Assembly: GCA_020444415.1 (NCBI GenBank)
Contig: JAHLLA010000001.1
Span: 620,001 to 684,000, forward strand
Length of the DNA stretch: 64,000 nt
Source of the DNA: Bacteroidota bacterium
Lineage (GTDB): Bacteria > Bacteroidota > Bacteroidia > Bacteroidales > F082
Direction: 5' to 3'
Below are positions 44,208-53,732 of the stretch, piece by piece. Made by a program: the position numbers and the translations under genes. How positions within the stretch are numbered: position 1 is the first letter of the stretch; each line of letters starts with the position of its first letter. The notes under the pieces are model-generated. The model was given only the letters and a program-made list of their open reading frames with translations. It had not been told where the DNA came from and searched no databases.

Positions 44208-45461
44208 TTATTTTACAAATTTCTTAAAGATGATTGATGCATTATGACCTCCAAAACCAAAAGTATTACTAAGGCCAGCATTCACTGTTCGCTTCACCGC
44301 TTTGTGGTACGTAAAATTTAAGTCGTTATTGATTTCCGGGTCATCCGTAAAATGGTTAATAGTTGGCGGAATAATATCATTTTTAACCGTCAACACTGTG
44401 GCAATGGCTTCAATTGCACCAGCGCCACCTAACAAATGACCGGTCATTGATTTGGTTGAGTTGATATTGATGCTGTTGGCGTGGTCTTTAAAAAGATTTG
44501 TGATGGCCTTGGGTTCTACAATATCACCTACAGGTGTTGAAGTGCCATGTGTATTGATATGGTCAATATCTTCAATGGCCATTCCGGCATCAATTAAAGC
44601 GGCTTCCATACAACGGTAAGCACCATCGCCTTCAGGATGTGGAGCCGTCATATGATGCGCATCACCCGAAAGTCCTGCTCCGGCCACCTCGGCATAAATG
44701 TTGGCGCCACGTGCCAGTGCATGCTCCAATTCTTCGAAAATGACAGCTCCACCACCCTCACCAATTACAAAGCCATCTCTGTCTTTATCAAAAGGACGTG
44801 ATGCAGTTTTCGGATCATCGTTACGAGTAGAAATCGCATGCATGGCATTAAATCCACCTACGCCTTCTTCTGTAACAGCAGCTTCAGAACCACCGGTAAC
44901 AAATGCTACGGCCTTACCGAGCCTGATATAATTATAGGCATCTGCCAGGGCATTGGCTGAAGAAGCACAAGCCGATACAGTGGCAAAATTAGGCCCTCTG
45001 AACCCGTGTTTGATTGAAATATGACCGGCAGCAATGTCAGCGATCATTTTTGGAATAAAGAAAGGATTGTATCTTGGGGTACCATCTCCTCTTGCAAAAC
45101 CCACTACTTCATCGTGGAATGTTCTGAGGCCTCCGATGCCGGAAGCCCAGATCACACCGACTTTATTACCGTCAATTGACTCGCTGTTGAGCCCTGCGTC
45201 TGCAACAGCCTCATCAGCCGCAATCAAACCAAACTGGGCATACCTGTCATGTTTTCGGGCTTCTTTCCGATCAAAGTAATCCAAACCGTCGTAATTCTTT
45301 ACTTCACACGCGAATTTAGTTTTGAACTTTTCGGTATCAAATAAAGTTATATCGGCGGCACCACTTACTCCATTAACAAGTGCGTCCCAATATGCATTGA
45401 CGTTATTGCCAATCGGAGTAATTGTACCTAATCCTGTAACAACTACTCTCTTTAATTCCAT
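44208..45461 (-). CDS. fabF: 3-oxoacyl-[acyl-carrier-protein] synthase II
   Basis: It elongates acyl-ACP with malonyl-ACP in fatty acid synthesis. The protein has 417 residues. Start VVVTGLGTITPIGN, nucleophile Cys in TVSACASSANA (about 163-173), His in NTHGTSTPVGD (about 303-313) and GHLLGGAGAIEA (about 340-351), and glycine-rich NTFGFGGHNASI at the end complete the C-H-H ketosynthase triad. It is 16 bp after acpP. Confidence 0.96.
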   Translation of the reverse strand: MELKRVVVTGLGTITPIGNNVNAYWDALVNGVSGAADITLFDTEKFKTKFACEVKNYDGLDYFDRKEARKHDRYAQFGLIAADEAVADAGLNSESIDGNKVGVIWASGIGGLRTFHDEVVGFARGDGTPRYNPFFIPKMIADIAAGHISIKHGFRGPNFATVSACASSANALADAYNYIRLGKAVAFVTGGSEAAVTEEGVGGFNAMHAISTRNDDPKTASRPFDKDRDGFVIGEGGGAVIFEELEHALARGANIYAEVAGAGLSGDAHHMTAPHPEGDGAYRCMEAALIDAGMAIEDIDHINTHGTSTPVGDIVEPKAITNLFKDHANSININSTKSMTGHLLGGAGAIEAIATVLTVKNDIIPPTINHFTDDPEINNDLNFTYHKAVKRTVNAGLSNTFGFGGHNASIIFKKFVK

Positions 45462-45477
45462 AAATTAATAAGGTTTT

Positions 45478-45711
45478 CTATTGATGACCTTCAATATAAG
45501 TTACTGCGTCTCCTACAGTTTCAATTTTTTCTGCTTCTTCGTCCGGAATTGAAAGGTTGAATTCTTTTTCAAATTCCATAATCAATTCAACAGTATCAAG
45601 TGAATCAGCGCCTAAATCGTTCGTGAAACTAGCTTCATTTGTAACTTCACTCTCTTCAACACCAAGTTTATCTACGATGATGCTGACAACTTTTGAACGA
45701 ACTTCTGACAT
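45478..45711 (-). CDS. acpP: Acyl carrier protein
   Basis: This 77-residue acidic protein has the phosphopantetheine attachment site DSL at Ser37, in [10 protein letters not shown]. It carries growing fatty acyl chains. First gene of acpP-fabF-rnc. Confidence 0.97.
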   Translation of the reverse strand: MSEVRSKVVSIIVDKLGVEESEVTNEASFTNDLGADSLDTVELIMEFEKEFNLSIPDEEAEKIETVGDAVTYIEGHQ

Positions 45712-45881
45712 AAGTCTATTTTTTTATTGGTTAAACTGTTGCAAAGAAAGTCATTAATGGCATAAAAAACAATAAAAAAATTACTATTTTGATTTATTTT
45801 GCTTGTAATTATGTACCTGCCAAATTGTTACGCAAAGCTTTTAAAATAACCCTTTTACAAAATATTTAAAGCGAGAATGTC

Positions 45882-45889
45882 TATTTTTG
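45882..45889 (+). promoter_or_regulatory. -7 element of purN
   Basis: TATTTTTG matches TAnnTTTG. Transcription would begin near 45896, so the ATG at 45914 has an 18-nt leader while the ATG at 45902 would have almost none. Confidence 0.55.
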
Positions 45890-45913
45890 TAATGAACAAA
45901 AATGGATCATCTC

Positions 45914-46483
45914 ATGAAAAGAATCGCCATTTTCGCATCAGGGAACGGTACAAACGCGGAACGAATTATGGCCTATTTTTCGACGAATAATGCTGTCGAA
46001 ATACGACTCGTTTTAACCAATAATCCGAATGCCGGTGTGTTGCAAAGAGCCAAAAAATTTGGTGTTGCTACATTGATTTTCACCCGTGAAGAGTTGTATA
46101 AATCCGATAAAGTGGTTGACACCTTATTAAATAAAGAAATCGATTTAGTGGTACTGGCTGGCTTTTTATGGCTGGTACCCTCATCTATTTTAAAGCAGTT
46201 TCCTGATCGGATTATTAACATTCATCCGGCTCTTTTACCCAAATACGGGGGTAAAGGCATGTTCGGACATCATGTACATGAAGCAGTTATTGCTAATAAG
46301 GAAAAACAATCAGGCATAACCATCCACTATGTAAACGAGCATTATGATGAAGGAAATATCATTTTCCAGGCAACTTGCGATATCTCAAATGGTGATACAT
46401 CCGACAGCCTGGCTTCAAAAATTCATAAATTGGAATACGCTCATTTCCCGGTGGTAATCGAAAAGCTTATCAGCGCTAATTAA
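45914..46483 (+). CDS. purN: Phosphoribosylglycinamide formyltransferase
   Basis: PurN transfers a formyl group from 10-formyl-THF to GAR in purine synthesis. Starting at 45914 (MKRIAIFASGNGTNAE) gives 189 residues; four codons upstream an ATG at 45902 also exists. Landmarks: FASGNGTN (6-13, phosphate loop), VLAGFLWLVP (about 80-89), and INIHPALLPKYGGKGMFGHH (about 102-121) with the catalytic Asn/His. The conserved Asp is in HYDEGNIIFQ (about 143-152). The 3' end overlaps the nitroreductase gene by 4 bp. Confidence 0.93.
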   Translation: MKRIAIFASGNGTNAERIMAYFSTNNAVEIRLVLTNNPNAGVLQRAKKFGVATLIFTREELYKSDKVVDTLLNKEIDLVVLAGFLWLVPSSILKQFPDRIINIHPALLPKYGGKGMFGHHVHEAVIANKEKQSGITIHYVNEHYDEGNIIFQATCDISNGDTSDSLASKIHKLEYAHFPVVIEKLISAN

Positions 46484-47025
46484 TAGCTGTTCCACCTCAC
46501 CACTTTCTCAAATTTTTTCCTGACTTTTTTCCGGAGGTTATAATCGTCGGGTGTGTAACCGAGGGTAATTAATAATGGGATCGTATTTTTTTCAGGAATG
46601 TGCAGCAATTCTTTAATGGATTGCTCATCGAACCAACCCAACATACAAGTTCCCAAACCGTCTTCGGCTGCCTGCAAGCAGAAATGTTCAGCAGTTATCC
46701 CAATATCGATCAGGGGCCATTCTTTTTTCTTTACACGCCCACCTAATTCAGTGATAATTTTGGGCTTTTCCATAACAATGGCAACAATAACCGGAGCCTG
46801 GGGGACAAATTTGTTAAAAGTTTTTGCCGGCCCAACCGTTTTGCGTGCCACTTTGTCTTTCAATTCAGGGTCATTAATAACGATAAAAGTCCAGGGTTGC
46901 GAATTGCTTGCTGAAGGCGCCAGGCGTGCCGCTTCGAGGCATCGCTCCAACTTGTCTTTTTCAACTTCTTTATCTATATATTTCCGGTCGCTTTGGCGCT
47001 TATAAATGAGTTCAAGAAATTTCAT
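46480..47025 (-). CDS. Nitroreductase-family FMN oxidoreductase
   Basis: The protein has 181 residues. RQSDRKY at the N-terminus (9-15) binds FMN phosphate. AARLAPSASNSQPWTFIVI (about 33-51), DIGITAEHFCLQAAEDGLGT (about 126-145) and IPLLITLGYTPDD (about 154-166) fit the family. It uses NAD(P)H to reduce nitro, quinone or flavin substrates; the actual substrate is unknown. Confidence 0.9.
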   Translation of the reverse strand: MKFLELIYKRQSDRKYIDKEVEKDKLERCLEAARLAPSASNSQPWTFIVINDPELKDKVARKTVGPAKTFNKFVPQAPVIVAIVMEKPKIITELGGRVKKKEWPLIDIGITAEHFCLQAAEDGLGTCMLGWFDEQSIKELLHIPEKNTIPLLITLGYTPDDYNLRKKVRKKFEKVVRWNSY

Positions 47026-47154
47026 TATTGGATTCTTTTCATCTGTTTAAAATTTTTAGCTGTCTGAAAATGAAAGAACTAAAAATTTCTTCACATTCAG
47101 GAACTCCCGATGAATTTTAATCATTTTCATGTGTGTATTATAAAATGTTAAAAT

Positions 47155-47607
47155 TCATGGTCGTTTCATTCTAAATTCTATTTTCTTGTTGCCATTGCTG
47201 TTGGTGGTATAAGCAACTAAGCGGTCTTTATCAATTTCATAAATGATAATATTGGGGTAATCATGTTCGTGATTTTCAAAAACCCAACGATTGCGTTTGG
47301 CTTCTTTCATTTTAAACTTGATGAACTTATCACTCTCTCCCACCTTGGCCGCATAAAATAGGTCGCCACCACCCAGATATATTTTTAGTTCTTCTTTGAA
47401 AGCCGTATCGTATTCCTGTAAACTAAACCCTACACCGATCATCAAGGTATCCGATTTGATTTCCCAATACTCGTTAAACAGCACACCCTCTGACGAAGAC
47501 CATGCGCCTTCCAGTTGGTGCAAATTTTGCATCGACTGACGTGCATCAGGTCTGTAGCAGGATGACAATACGAAAATGATCAGCCCTACAACAAGTATTT
47601 TTTGCAT
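47155..47607 (-). CDS. DUF6265-like lipoprotein
   Basis: The protein has 150 residues with a lipoprotein signal (LIIFVLSSC, Cys 17). The LEGAWSSSEGVLFNEYW start, TLMIGVGFS and FENHEHDYPNIIIYE (about 111-125) match the small beta-barrel family annotated DUF6265. Function unknown. It lies 6 bp after pgi, so likely co-transcribed. Confidence 0.65.
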   Translation of the reverse strand: MQKILVVGLIIFVLSSCYRPDARQSMQNLHQLEGAWSSSEGVLFNEYWEIKSDTLMIGVGFSLQEYDTAFKEELKIYLGGGDLFYAAKVGESDKFIKFKMKEAKRNRWVFENHEHDYPNIIIYEIDKDRLVAYTTNSNGNKKIEFRMKRP

Positions 47608-47613
47608 CTCAAG

Positions 47614-48960
47614 CTATTTAATCCGCTTTCTGATTTCTTCGGTTTCCTTTTCAAAACCCGGCTTACCCAGCAAAGCAAACATATTCTTTTTATAGGCTTC
47701 CACTCCTGGCTGGTCGAAGGGGTTCACATCAAGAATATAGCCACTCAATGCACATGCCATTTCAAAGAAATACACCATCTCACCCAGCACTTCTTCATTC
47801 ACTTTCGGGATGGTAATTCTTAAATTTGGTACGCCACCATCTATATGGGCCAGGGTAGTACCAAGTTCAGCCTGGCGATTTACCTCGTGAATTGGCATAC
47901 CGGCAATATAATTGAGTTTATCCAGATTTTTTGCTTCAGAAGGCACTTTTACTTGATGGTCTGGTTTTTCAACAGAAATAACCGTTTCAAAGATATTCCT
48001 CAAACCATCCTGGATGTACTGGCCCATCGAATGCAAATCGGTTGTAAAACCAACCCCTGCAGGAAAAACACCTTTGTTCTCCTTGCCTTCACTTTCACCA
48101 TAAAGTTGTTTCCACCATTCGGTAAAATAGTACAGCCGGGGCTCATAATTCACCATGATCTCGGTTGTTTTGCCTGATTTATAAAGCTCATTTCTAACAG
48201 CGGCATAAGCCGAAACCGGATTTTTTGAAATCGAATAATCCGACTCAATTTGCGATTTTATTTGTTTAGCTCCCTTTAACAGGGTCCGGATGTTATAACC
48301 TGCAACAGCGATAGGCAGTAATCCTACAGGCGTCAATACGGAATACCTGCCGCCCACATCATCCGGGACAATAAATGTTTCATAACCTTCTTCATCTGCC
48401 AATTGTTTTAGGGCACCTTTTTCTTTGTCGGTGATGGCCACTATTCGTTTCCTTGCTTCTGCAACACCGTATTTCTGTTCAATATGATTTTTTAGAATTC
48501 TGAATGCAACAGCAGGCTCGGTAGTTGTACCTGATTTTGAGATGACACTCATGGAGTAATCTTTCTGGTCGAGAATCTCAAGCAAATCATGTAAATAGTC
48601 CTCGCTGATATTTTGTCCGGCATAGATTACCACCGGAGAATCCCCATTTTGTTTTAGCTGCGAAAAATGATGGTTCAATGCATCAACAATGGCACGGGCA
48701 CCCAAATAGGAACCGCCAATACCGATCACCACAAAAATTTCTGATTTTTGTCTTAATGCCACGGCAAGTTTTTCCAGTTTCTGCAACATTTCCTCGGAAG
48801 CATTGTCAGGCAAATCAATCCATCCCAGGAAATCATTTCCTTTTCCCGTTTTATTGAACAAGGATTCGAAATGCTTATTAATTTGTGGCTGATAGGCATT
48901 TATACTGGCTTCTGAAACGAAGCTTAATGCATTTTTATAATCAAATTTTAAATGGGTCAT
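47614..48960 (-). CDS. pgi: Glucose-6-phosphate isomerase
   Basis: Interconverts glucose-6-P and fructose-6-P. The protein has 448 residues, the short bacterial form. VVIGIGGSYLGARA (about 77-90), ISKSGTTTEPAVAFR (about 139-153), GGRYSVLTPVGLLP (about 200-213), GVGFTTDLHSMGQY (about 301-314, catalytic His region) and the Lys/His C-terminal helix region are intact. Confidence 0.96.
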   Translation of the reverse strand: MTHLKFDYKNALSFVSEASINAYQPQINKHFESLFNKTGKGNDFLGWIDLPDNASEEMLQKLEKLAVALRQKSEIFVVIGIGGSYLGARAIVDALNHHFSQLKQNGDSPVVIYAGQNISEDYLHDLLEILDQKDYSMSVISKSGTTTEPAVAFRILKNHIEQKYGVAEARKRIVAITDKEKGALKQLADEEGYETFIVPDDVGGRYSVLTPVGLLPIAVAGYNIRTLLKGAKQIKSQIESDYSISKNPVSAYAAVRNELYKSGKTTEIMVNYEPRLYYFTEWWKQLYGESEGKENKGVFPAGVGFTTDLHSMGQYIQDGLRNIFETVISVEKPDHQVKVPSEAKNLDKLNYIAGMPIHEVNRQAELGTTLAHIDGGVPNLRITIPKVNEEVLGEMVYFFEMACALSGYILDVNPFDQPGVEAYKKNMFALLGKPGFEKETEEIRKRIK

Positions 48961-49086
48961 ATGCTATTTTTTATTGGGTGGTGAAATTACGAAATAATAA
49001 AATGTTCCATAAAAATCTGTGTTTTGAATTGATGTTTGATAGAAATGCTTAAAACAACTATCTTTATAGGGATCAAATTTAAGCGT

Positions 49087-49611
49087 ATGGCACAGAAAGA
49101 AATCAAGTTATTACAGCAGCAAATTGACAAATTATATGAAAAAGATTTTGAGTTGCAACCGTGGAAAAACTACACCATTATTTTACTTGAAAGGATTTTC
49201 GGCTCAGAGAACGAAAAAATAAAGATGATCAGGAAAGTAGAATTTGAATTCAGTTCATGGTCACTAAGAGATGCATCAGGTAACGAATCATATGAAGAGG
49301 GAAGTAAAAAGTTAGCCCGTGAGATATTGCAGGCAGCCATTGATGAATTAAAAGCTTTCGGGCTTCCTGATCTTTCAAAAAATATCCAGTCAGACCAGGT
49401 CATTTCAGATATTTTAAGTTGTCTATTGGATGAGCTAAAAGGTTCGCAGGTAAAAGAATTAAAAGCGATCCTGGCTTCCAAAGAAAACAAAGAAGAAAAG
49501 AAAAGAAAGATCGGTGATATTCTACAAAACCTCGGCGAATACGGCGCTTATGATGTTATTACCAACATGTTGATCAATCCAGAGGCCAAAACTATTATCC
49601 TGAAAAAGTAA
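49087..49611 (+). CDS. Conserved protein of unknown function (DUF4298/DUF4404-like not assigned)
   Basis: Starting at Met 49087 (MAQKEIKLLQQQIDKLYEKD) gives 174 residues; a longer start at 49036 lacks support. The protein is helical and charged. Features: WKNYTIILLERIFG, a beta-strand pair KVEFEFSSWSLRDASG, and repeated helices with AREILQAAIDELKAFG. No motif ties it to a named family. It is cytoplasmic (no signal) and monocistronic, divergent from pgi. Confidence 0.6.
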   Translation: MAQKEIKLLQQQIDKLYEKDFELQPWKNYTIILLERIFGSENEKIKMIRKVEFEFSSWSLRDASGNESYEEGSKKLAREILQAAIDELKAFGLPDLSKNIQSDQVISDILSCLLDELKGSQVKELKAILASKENKEEKKRKIGDILQNLGEYGAYDVITNMLINPEAKTIILKK

Positions 49612-49730
49612 GGCATCCGCTTTGCTGACCATTAAGCTTTTCAATTCATTTAAAGCTTCCTTTTCTGCATTAAAACAATTATATGCTGATTTTTAGCTCA
49701 TTCCTGATTCATCAAGTGCAGCAATTTTCT

Positions 49731-49738
49731 TAGATTTG
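49731..49738 (+). promoter_or_regulatory. -7 element of ileS
   Basis: TAGATTTG matches TAnnTTTG, 45 bp upstream of the ATG at 49783. No T-box or other leader structure is seen. Confidence 0.5.
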
Positions 49739-49782
49739 CACCCACTTTTTCAAGTAACCATCCATTAAGGCATTTATAAAGA

Positions 49783-52700
49783 ATGAAATACAAAGAATAC
49801 AAACAGTTGAATTTGACAAAGATCGCTGACGAGGTCAGGGCATTTTGGGAAGAAAATGACATTTTCAAAAAGAGCCTTGATATTCGTAAGGGAAATCAGC
49901 CATTTGTATTTTACGAGGGGCCGCCATCAGCGAATGGCGTGCCGGGCATTCACCATGTGATGGCCCGAACCATTAAAGACCTTTTCTGCCGTTACCAGAC
50001 ATTGAAAGGAAAATACGTTGAGCGCAAAGCGGGATGGGATACACACGGCCTACCCGTTGAGATCAGCGTTGAAAAAACCCTCGGGATTACCAAAGAAGAT
50101 ATCGGCAAAAAAATAAGCGTTGAAGAATATAACAATGCCTGCCGAAAAGAAGTATTGAAATATAAGGACCTTTGGGATGACCTGACGGAGAAAATCGGTT
50201 ACTGGGTTGACTTGGACCATCCGTATATCACATTCGATAATAAATATATCGAAACAGTCTGGTATTTACTGCAACAGTTGTACGAAAAAGGACTACTGTA
50301 TAAAGGTTATACCATTCAGCCCTATTCGCCGGCTGCAGGAACCGGATTAAGCACACATGAACTTAACCAGCCGGGTTGCTACCGTGATGTGTCGGATACA
50401 ACTGTGGTGGCACAATTTAAAGTAATAAAGGAAAAAGCAGCCGAACCATTATTTGAAAATGTGGATGGTGACCTGTATATGCTGGCCTGGACGACAACCC
50501 CATGGACGCTTCCTTCGAATACAGCCCTGGCGGTTGGCGATAAGATCGACTACTTAAAAGTAAAAACCTTAAACCCGTACACAAGTGATCCAATCACCGT
50601 GATACTGGCAAAAGAAAGATTGAATGCATATTTTCCTGAAAAAGACAACGATCTGAGTTTTGAAGATTATAAACCCGGAGACAAACACATCCCTTTTAAA
50701 ATCATTGGCGAACACAAAGGATTTGAACTAACCGGCACTAACTTTGAACAACTGTTTCCCTGGATAAAACCGATTGGCAAAGCATTTGAGGTCATCCCCG
50801 GTGATTTTGTAACCACCGAAGATGGTACCGGAATTGTTCACATCGCACCTACCTTTGGTGCTGATGACGACCGCGTTGCTAAAGCGATGGGTATTGCACC
50901 GCTCGTTTTAATTGATAAAATGGGAGAACGCCGCCCGATGGTGGATCTGAAAGGTCGGTTCTTCAATCTGGAGGAATTAGATGAGGCGTTTGTATCGGAC
51001 TATGTGAATGTTGAAAATTATTCAACTTATGCAGGCCGCTATGTAAAGAATGATTACGATACCCATTTCAAAGAAGGTGATCCGGTGCTTGACATTGACC
51101 TGGCTGTGGAACTTAAAAAACACAACAAGGCTTTCCGCATTGAAAAGCATGTGCATAATTATCCACATTGCTGGCGAACAGATAAACCCATATTGTATTA
51201 TCCGCTTGACAGTTGGTTTATAAAAACGACTGCCCTGAAGGAGAAAATGATCGAACTGAATAAAACGATCAACTGGAAACCTGTAGCAACCGGTGAAGGC
51301 AGGTTCGGTAACTGGCTCGAAAATCTTGTCGATTGGAATCTTTCACGTTCACGTTTCTGGGGTGTTCCGTTGCCCATCTGGACAAGCGAAGACAAAACGG
51401 AACAAATTGCGATTGGCTCAGCAGCACAGTTAAAATCAGAAGTTGAAAAAGCTGTCGCAGCCGGTGTCATGGATCAAAATCCCATGGCTGATTTCAAACC
51501 CGAAGACTTGAGTGTAGAGAATTATGAGACATTTGATTTCCATCGCCCTTATGTTGACAATATTGTCTTGATTTCAGAAAGTGGAAAGAAAATGTTCCGC
51601 GAATCCGGTTTGATTGATGTTTGGTTTGATTCAGGTGCCATGCCCTATGCACAGTTCCACTATCCTTTTGAGCATATCGACGAATTTGAACATACTTTTC
51701 CGGCAGATTTTATCGCTGAAGGCGTGGATCAAACCAGGGGATGGTTTTTTACGTTGCATGCCATTGCTACCATGTTGTTTGATTCGGTAGCTTTTAAAAC
51801 TGTTGTTTCCAACGGCCTGGTACTTGACAAAGCGGGTAATAAAATGTCGAAACGACTTGGAAATGCGGTTGATCCCTTTGAAACCATTGAAAAGTATGGC
51901 CCTGATGCTACGAGGTGGTATATGATCACCAACTCGCAACCATGGGATAACCTGCGCTTTGACGTGGAAGGAATTGACGAAGTACGCAGGAAGTTTCTTG
52001 GTACTTTTTATAATACTTATGCTTTCTTTGCGCTTTACGCTAACATTGATGGCTTTGCTTATAAAGAAGATGAAATTCCTGTTAAAGAAAGAACAGAACT
52101 CGACCGTTGGATTCTTTCCGAATTAAATTCGCTCATAAAAATTGTTGACGATGCTTACGACAATTATGAGCCTACTAAGGCCGGAAGGGCTATCCAATAT
52201 TTTGTAAATGAACATTTAAGTAACTGGTATGTGCGTTTATCCCGGCGTAGGTTCTGGAAAGGCTCCTATACCAAGGATAAAATTGAGGCGTATCAAACCT
52301 TGTATCGTTGCCTCGAAGTGATCGCACAACTGGCATCACCTATTGCACCATTTTTTACTGAAAAGATTTTTAAAGACTTAAACCAGGTTACAAAGCGTTT
52401 TAATGTTGCATCTATTCATCTGACAGATTTCCCGGTTGCAGATGACCAGCATATCGACAAAAACCTGGAAGAGCGGATGGAACTGGCACAGAAAATTTCA
52501 TCCATGGTATTGTCATTACGTAAAAAGAACAATCTGCGGGTAAGGCAACCTTTGAATAAAATCATGATTCCTGTTTTAAACAAGCACTTTAAAGATGTTG
52601 TCAAAGCAGTGGAAACCTTAATTCTTTCGGAAGTAAATGTGAAAGAGATCGAATACATCACTGAAGATTCGAGCGTACTGGTTAAAAAAATAAAACCCAA

Positions 52701-53223
52701 TTTTAAAAGCCTGGGACCCAAATACGGCAAGCTGATGAAGCAAATTTCGGCTCAAATACAACAATTTGGCCAGGATGATATCAAACAACTTGAGGAGACC
52801 GGTGAAATGAAATTTCTAATCGATCAGGAAGAAGTAATTATTAACCTGGAAGATGTAGAAATCAGCACAGAAGATATTCCGGGCTGGAGTGTTGCCACGC
52901 AGGACCATCTGACCGTAGCACTGGATATGACACTGACACCTGAACTTGAAAACGAAGGACTTGCGCGGGAATTGGTAAACCGGATTCAAAATTTAAGAAA
53001 AGATAAAGGTTTGGAAGTAACTGACAGGATTTCGCTGTCTATTGAAAAAACCGCTGCCACTCAAGGTGCTTTCGAGGCTTTCAAAGACTATATTTGTTCT
53101 GAAACTCTGGCACAAATGGAACTAGTTGAAAGCATGGAAAAAAATGGCTTTGAAGAAGTTGAATTGATCGATGGTATTAGCGTTAAGCTGACACTTAAGA
53201 AAAATGATGCTAAAATGAGTTAA
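49783..53223 (+). CDS. ileS: Isoleucine-tRNA ligase with inverted HIGH motif
   Basis: The protein has 1146 residues, matching the long, eukaryote-like IleRS2 type (no C-terminal zinc finger is visible). The Rossmann signature normally HxGH reads G55-I-H-H58 in PPSANGVPGIHHVM, i.e. GXHH. The KMSKS loop is canonical-like (KMSKRLGN at about 687-694). The CP1 editing domain is present (WTTTPWTLPSNTAL, about 235-248, and GTGIVHIAPTFGADD). The anticodon-binding and long C-terminal domains complete it. The altered HIGH motif is a known natural variant linked to very strong mupirocin resistance in IleRS2. Here it is the only ileS seen in the window. Confidence 0.95.
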   Translation: MKYKEYKQLNLTKIADEVRAFWEENDIFKKSLDIRKGNQPFVFYEGPPSANGVPGIHHVMARTIKDLFCRYQTLKGKYVERKAGWDTHGLPVEISVEKTLGITKEDIGKKISVEEYNNACRKEVLKYKDLWDDLTEKIGYWVDLDHPYITFDNKYIETVWYLLQQLYEKGLLYKGYTIQPYSPAAGTGLSTHELNQPGCYRDVSDTTVVAQFKVIKEKAAEPLFENVDGDLYMLAWTTTPWTLPSNTALAVGDKIDYLKVKTLNPYTSDPITVILAKERLNAYFPEKDNDLSFEDYKPGDKHIPFKIIGEHKGFELTGTNFEQLFPWIKPIGKAFEVIPGDFVTTEDGTGIVHIAPTFGADDDRVAKAMGIAPLVLIDKMGERRPMVDLKGRFFNLEELDEAFVSDYVNVENYSTYAGRYVKNDYDTHFKEGDPVLDIDLAVELKKHNKAFRIEKHVHNYPHCWRTDKPILYYPLDSWFIKTTALKEKMIELNKTINWKPVATGEGRFGNWLENLVDWNLSRSRFWGVPLPIWTSEDKTEQIAIGSAAQLKSEVEKAVAAGVMDQNPMADFKPEDLSVENYETFDFHRPYVDNIVLISESGKKMFRESGLIDVWFDSGAMPYAQFHYPFEHIDEFEHTFPADFIAEGVDQTRGWFFTLHAIATMLFDSVAFKTVVSNGLVLDKAGNKMSKRLGNAVDPFETIEKYGPDATRWYMITNSQPWDNLRFDVEGIDEVRRKFLGTFYNTYAFFALYANIDGFAYKEDEIPVKERTELDRWILSELNSLIKIVDDAYDNYEPTKAGRAIQYFVNEHLSNWYVRLSRRRFWKGSYTKDKIEAYQTLYRCLEVIAQLASPIAPFFTEKIFKDLNQVTKRFNVASIHLTDFPVADDQHIDKNLEERMELAQKISSMVLSLRKKNNLRVRQPLNKIMIPVLNKHFKDVVKAVETLILSEVNVKEIEYITEDSSVLVKKIKPNFKSLGPKYGKLMKQISAQIQQFGQDDIKQLEETGEMKFLIDQEEVIINLEDVEISTEDIPGWSVATQDHLTVALDMTLTPELENEGLARELVNRIQNLRKDKGLEVTDRISLSIEKTAATQGAFEAFKDYICSETLAQMELVESMEKNGFEEVELIDGISVKLTLKKNDAKMS

Positions 53224-53299
53224 AACATATATACTATATTAAAAATCTGTTGTATATTTAAACAATCAATTATACATCCGTATTTAAAAATTAGAGGCT

Positions 53300-53713
53300 A
53301 TGAACGAAAATAAAACTGAATCCAAGAAGACAAGATACACGGATGCTGAACTTGAAGAATTCAAGCAGATCATTCAGAATAAATTGGCTAAAGCAAGAGA
53401 AGACCTCAAATTGTTAACCGAGGCATATACCAATAATAGTGAAAACGATACCAACGACACTTCTCCAACCTTTAAAGTATTGGAAGAAGGGCAACAAGTA
53501 CTTTCAAAAGAAGAAAACAGCAGGCTGGCAGCACGCCAAACCCGCTTTATCAATAACCTTGAAAATGCTTTGGTTCGTATCGAAAATAAATCGTATGGTA
53601 TTTGCCGCGTAACCGGAAAACTGATCGCTAAAGAACGATTGAAAGCGGTGCCGCATGCCACCCTTAGCATTGATGCTAAATTAGCGCAGTCGAATCCGGA
53701 GATCATGAACTAA
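53300..53713 (+). CDS. TraR/DksA-family protein lacking zinc ligands
   Basis: The protein has 137 residues. An N-terminal coiled coil (about 15-95) is followed by the DksA-type tail SYGICRVTGKLIAKERL and VPHATLSID. Of the four Cys of the canonical zinc finger only one remains (C in GICRVTGK; the others are Thr or are missing). Typical of the Bacteroidota version, thought to bind RNA polymerase's secondary channel like DksA, though function without zinc is not shown here. It lies between ileS and lspA. Confidence 0.85.
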   Translation: MNENKTESKKTRYTDAELEEFKQIIQNKLAKAREDLKLLTEAYTNNSENDTNDTSPTFKVLEEGQQVLSKEENSRLAARQTRFINNLENALVRIENKSYGICRVTGKLIAKERLKAVPHATLSIDAKLAQSNPEIMN

Positions 53714-53732
53714 CCTTTTAAAGAAAAATTCA

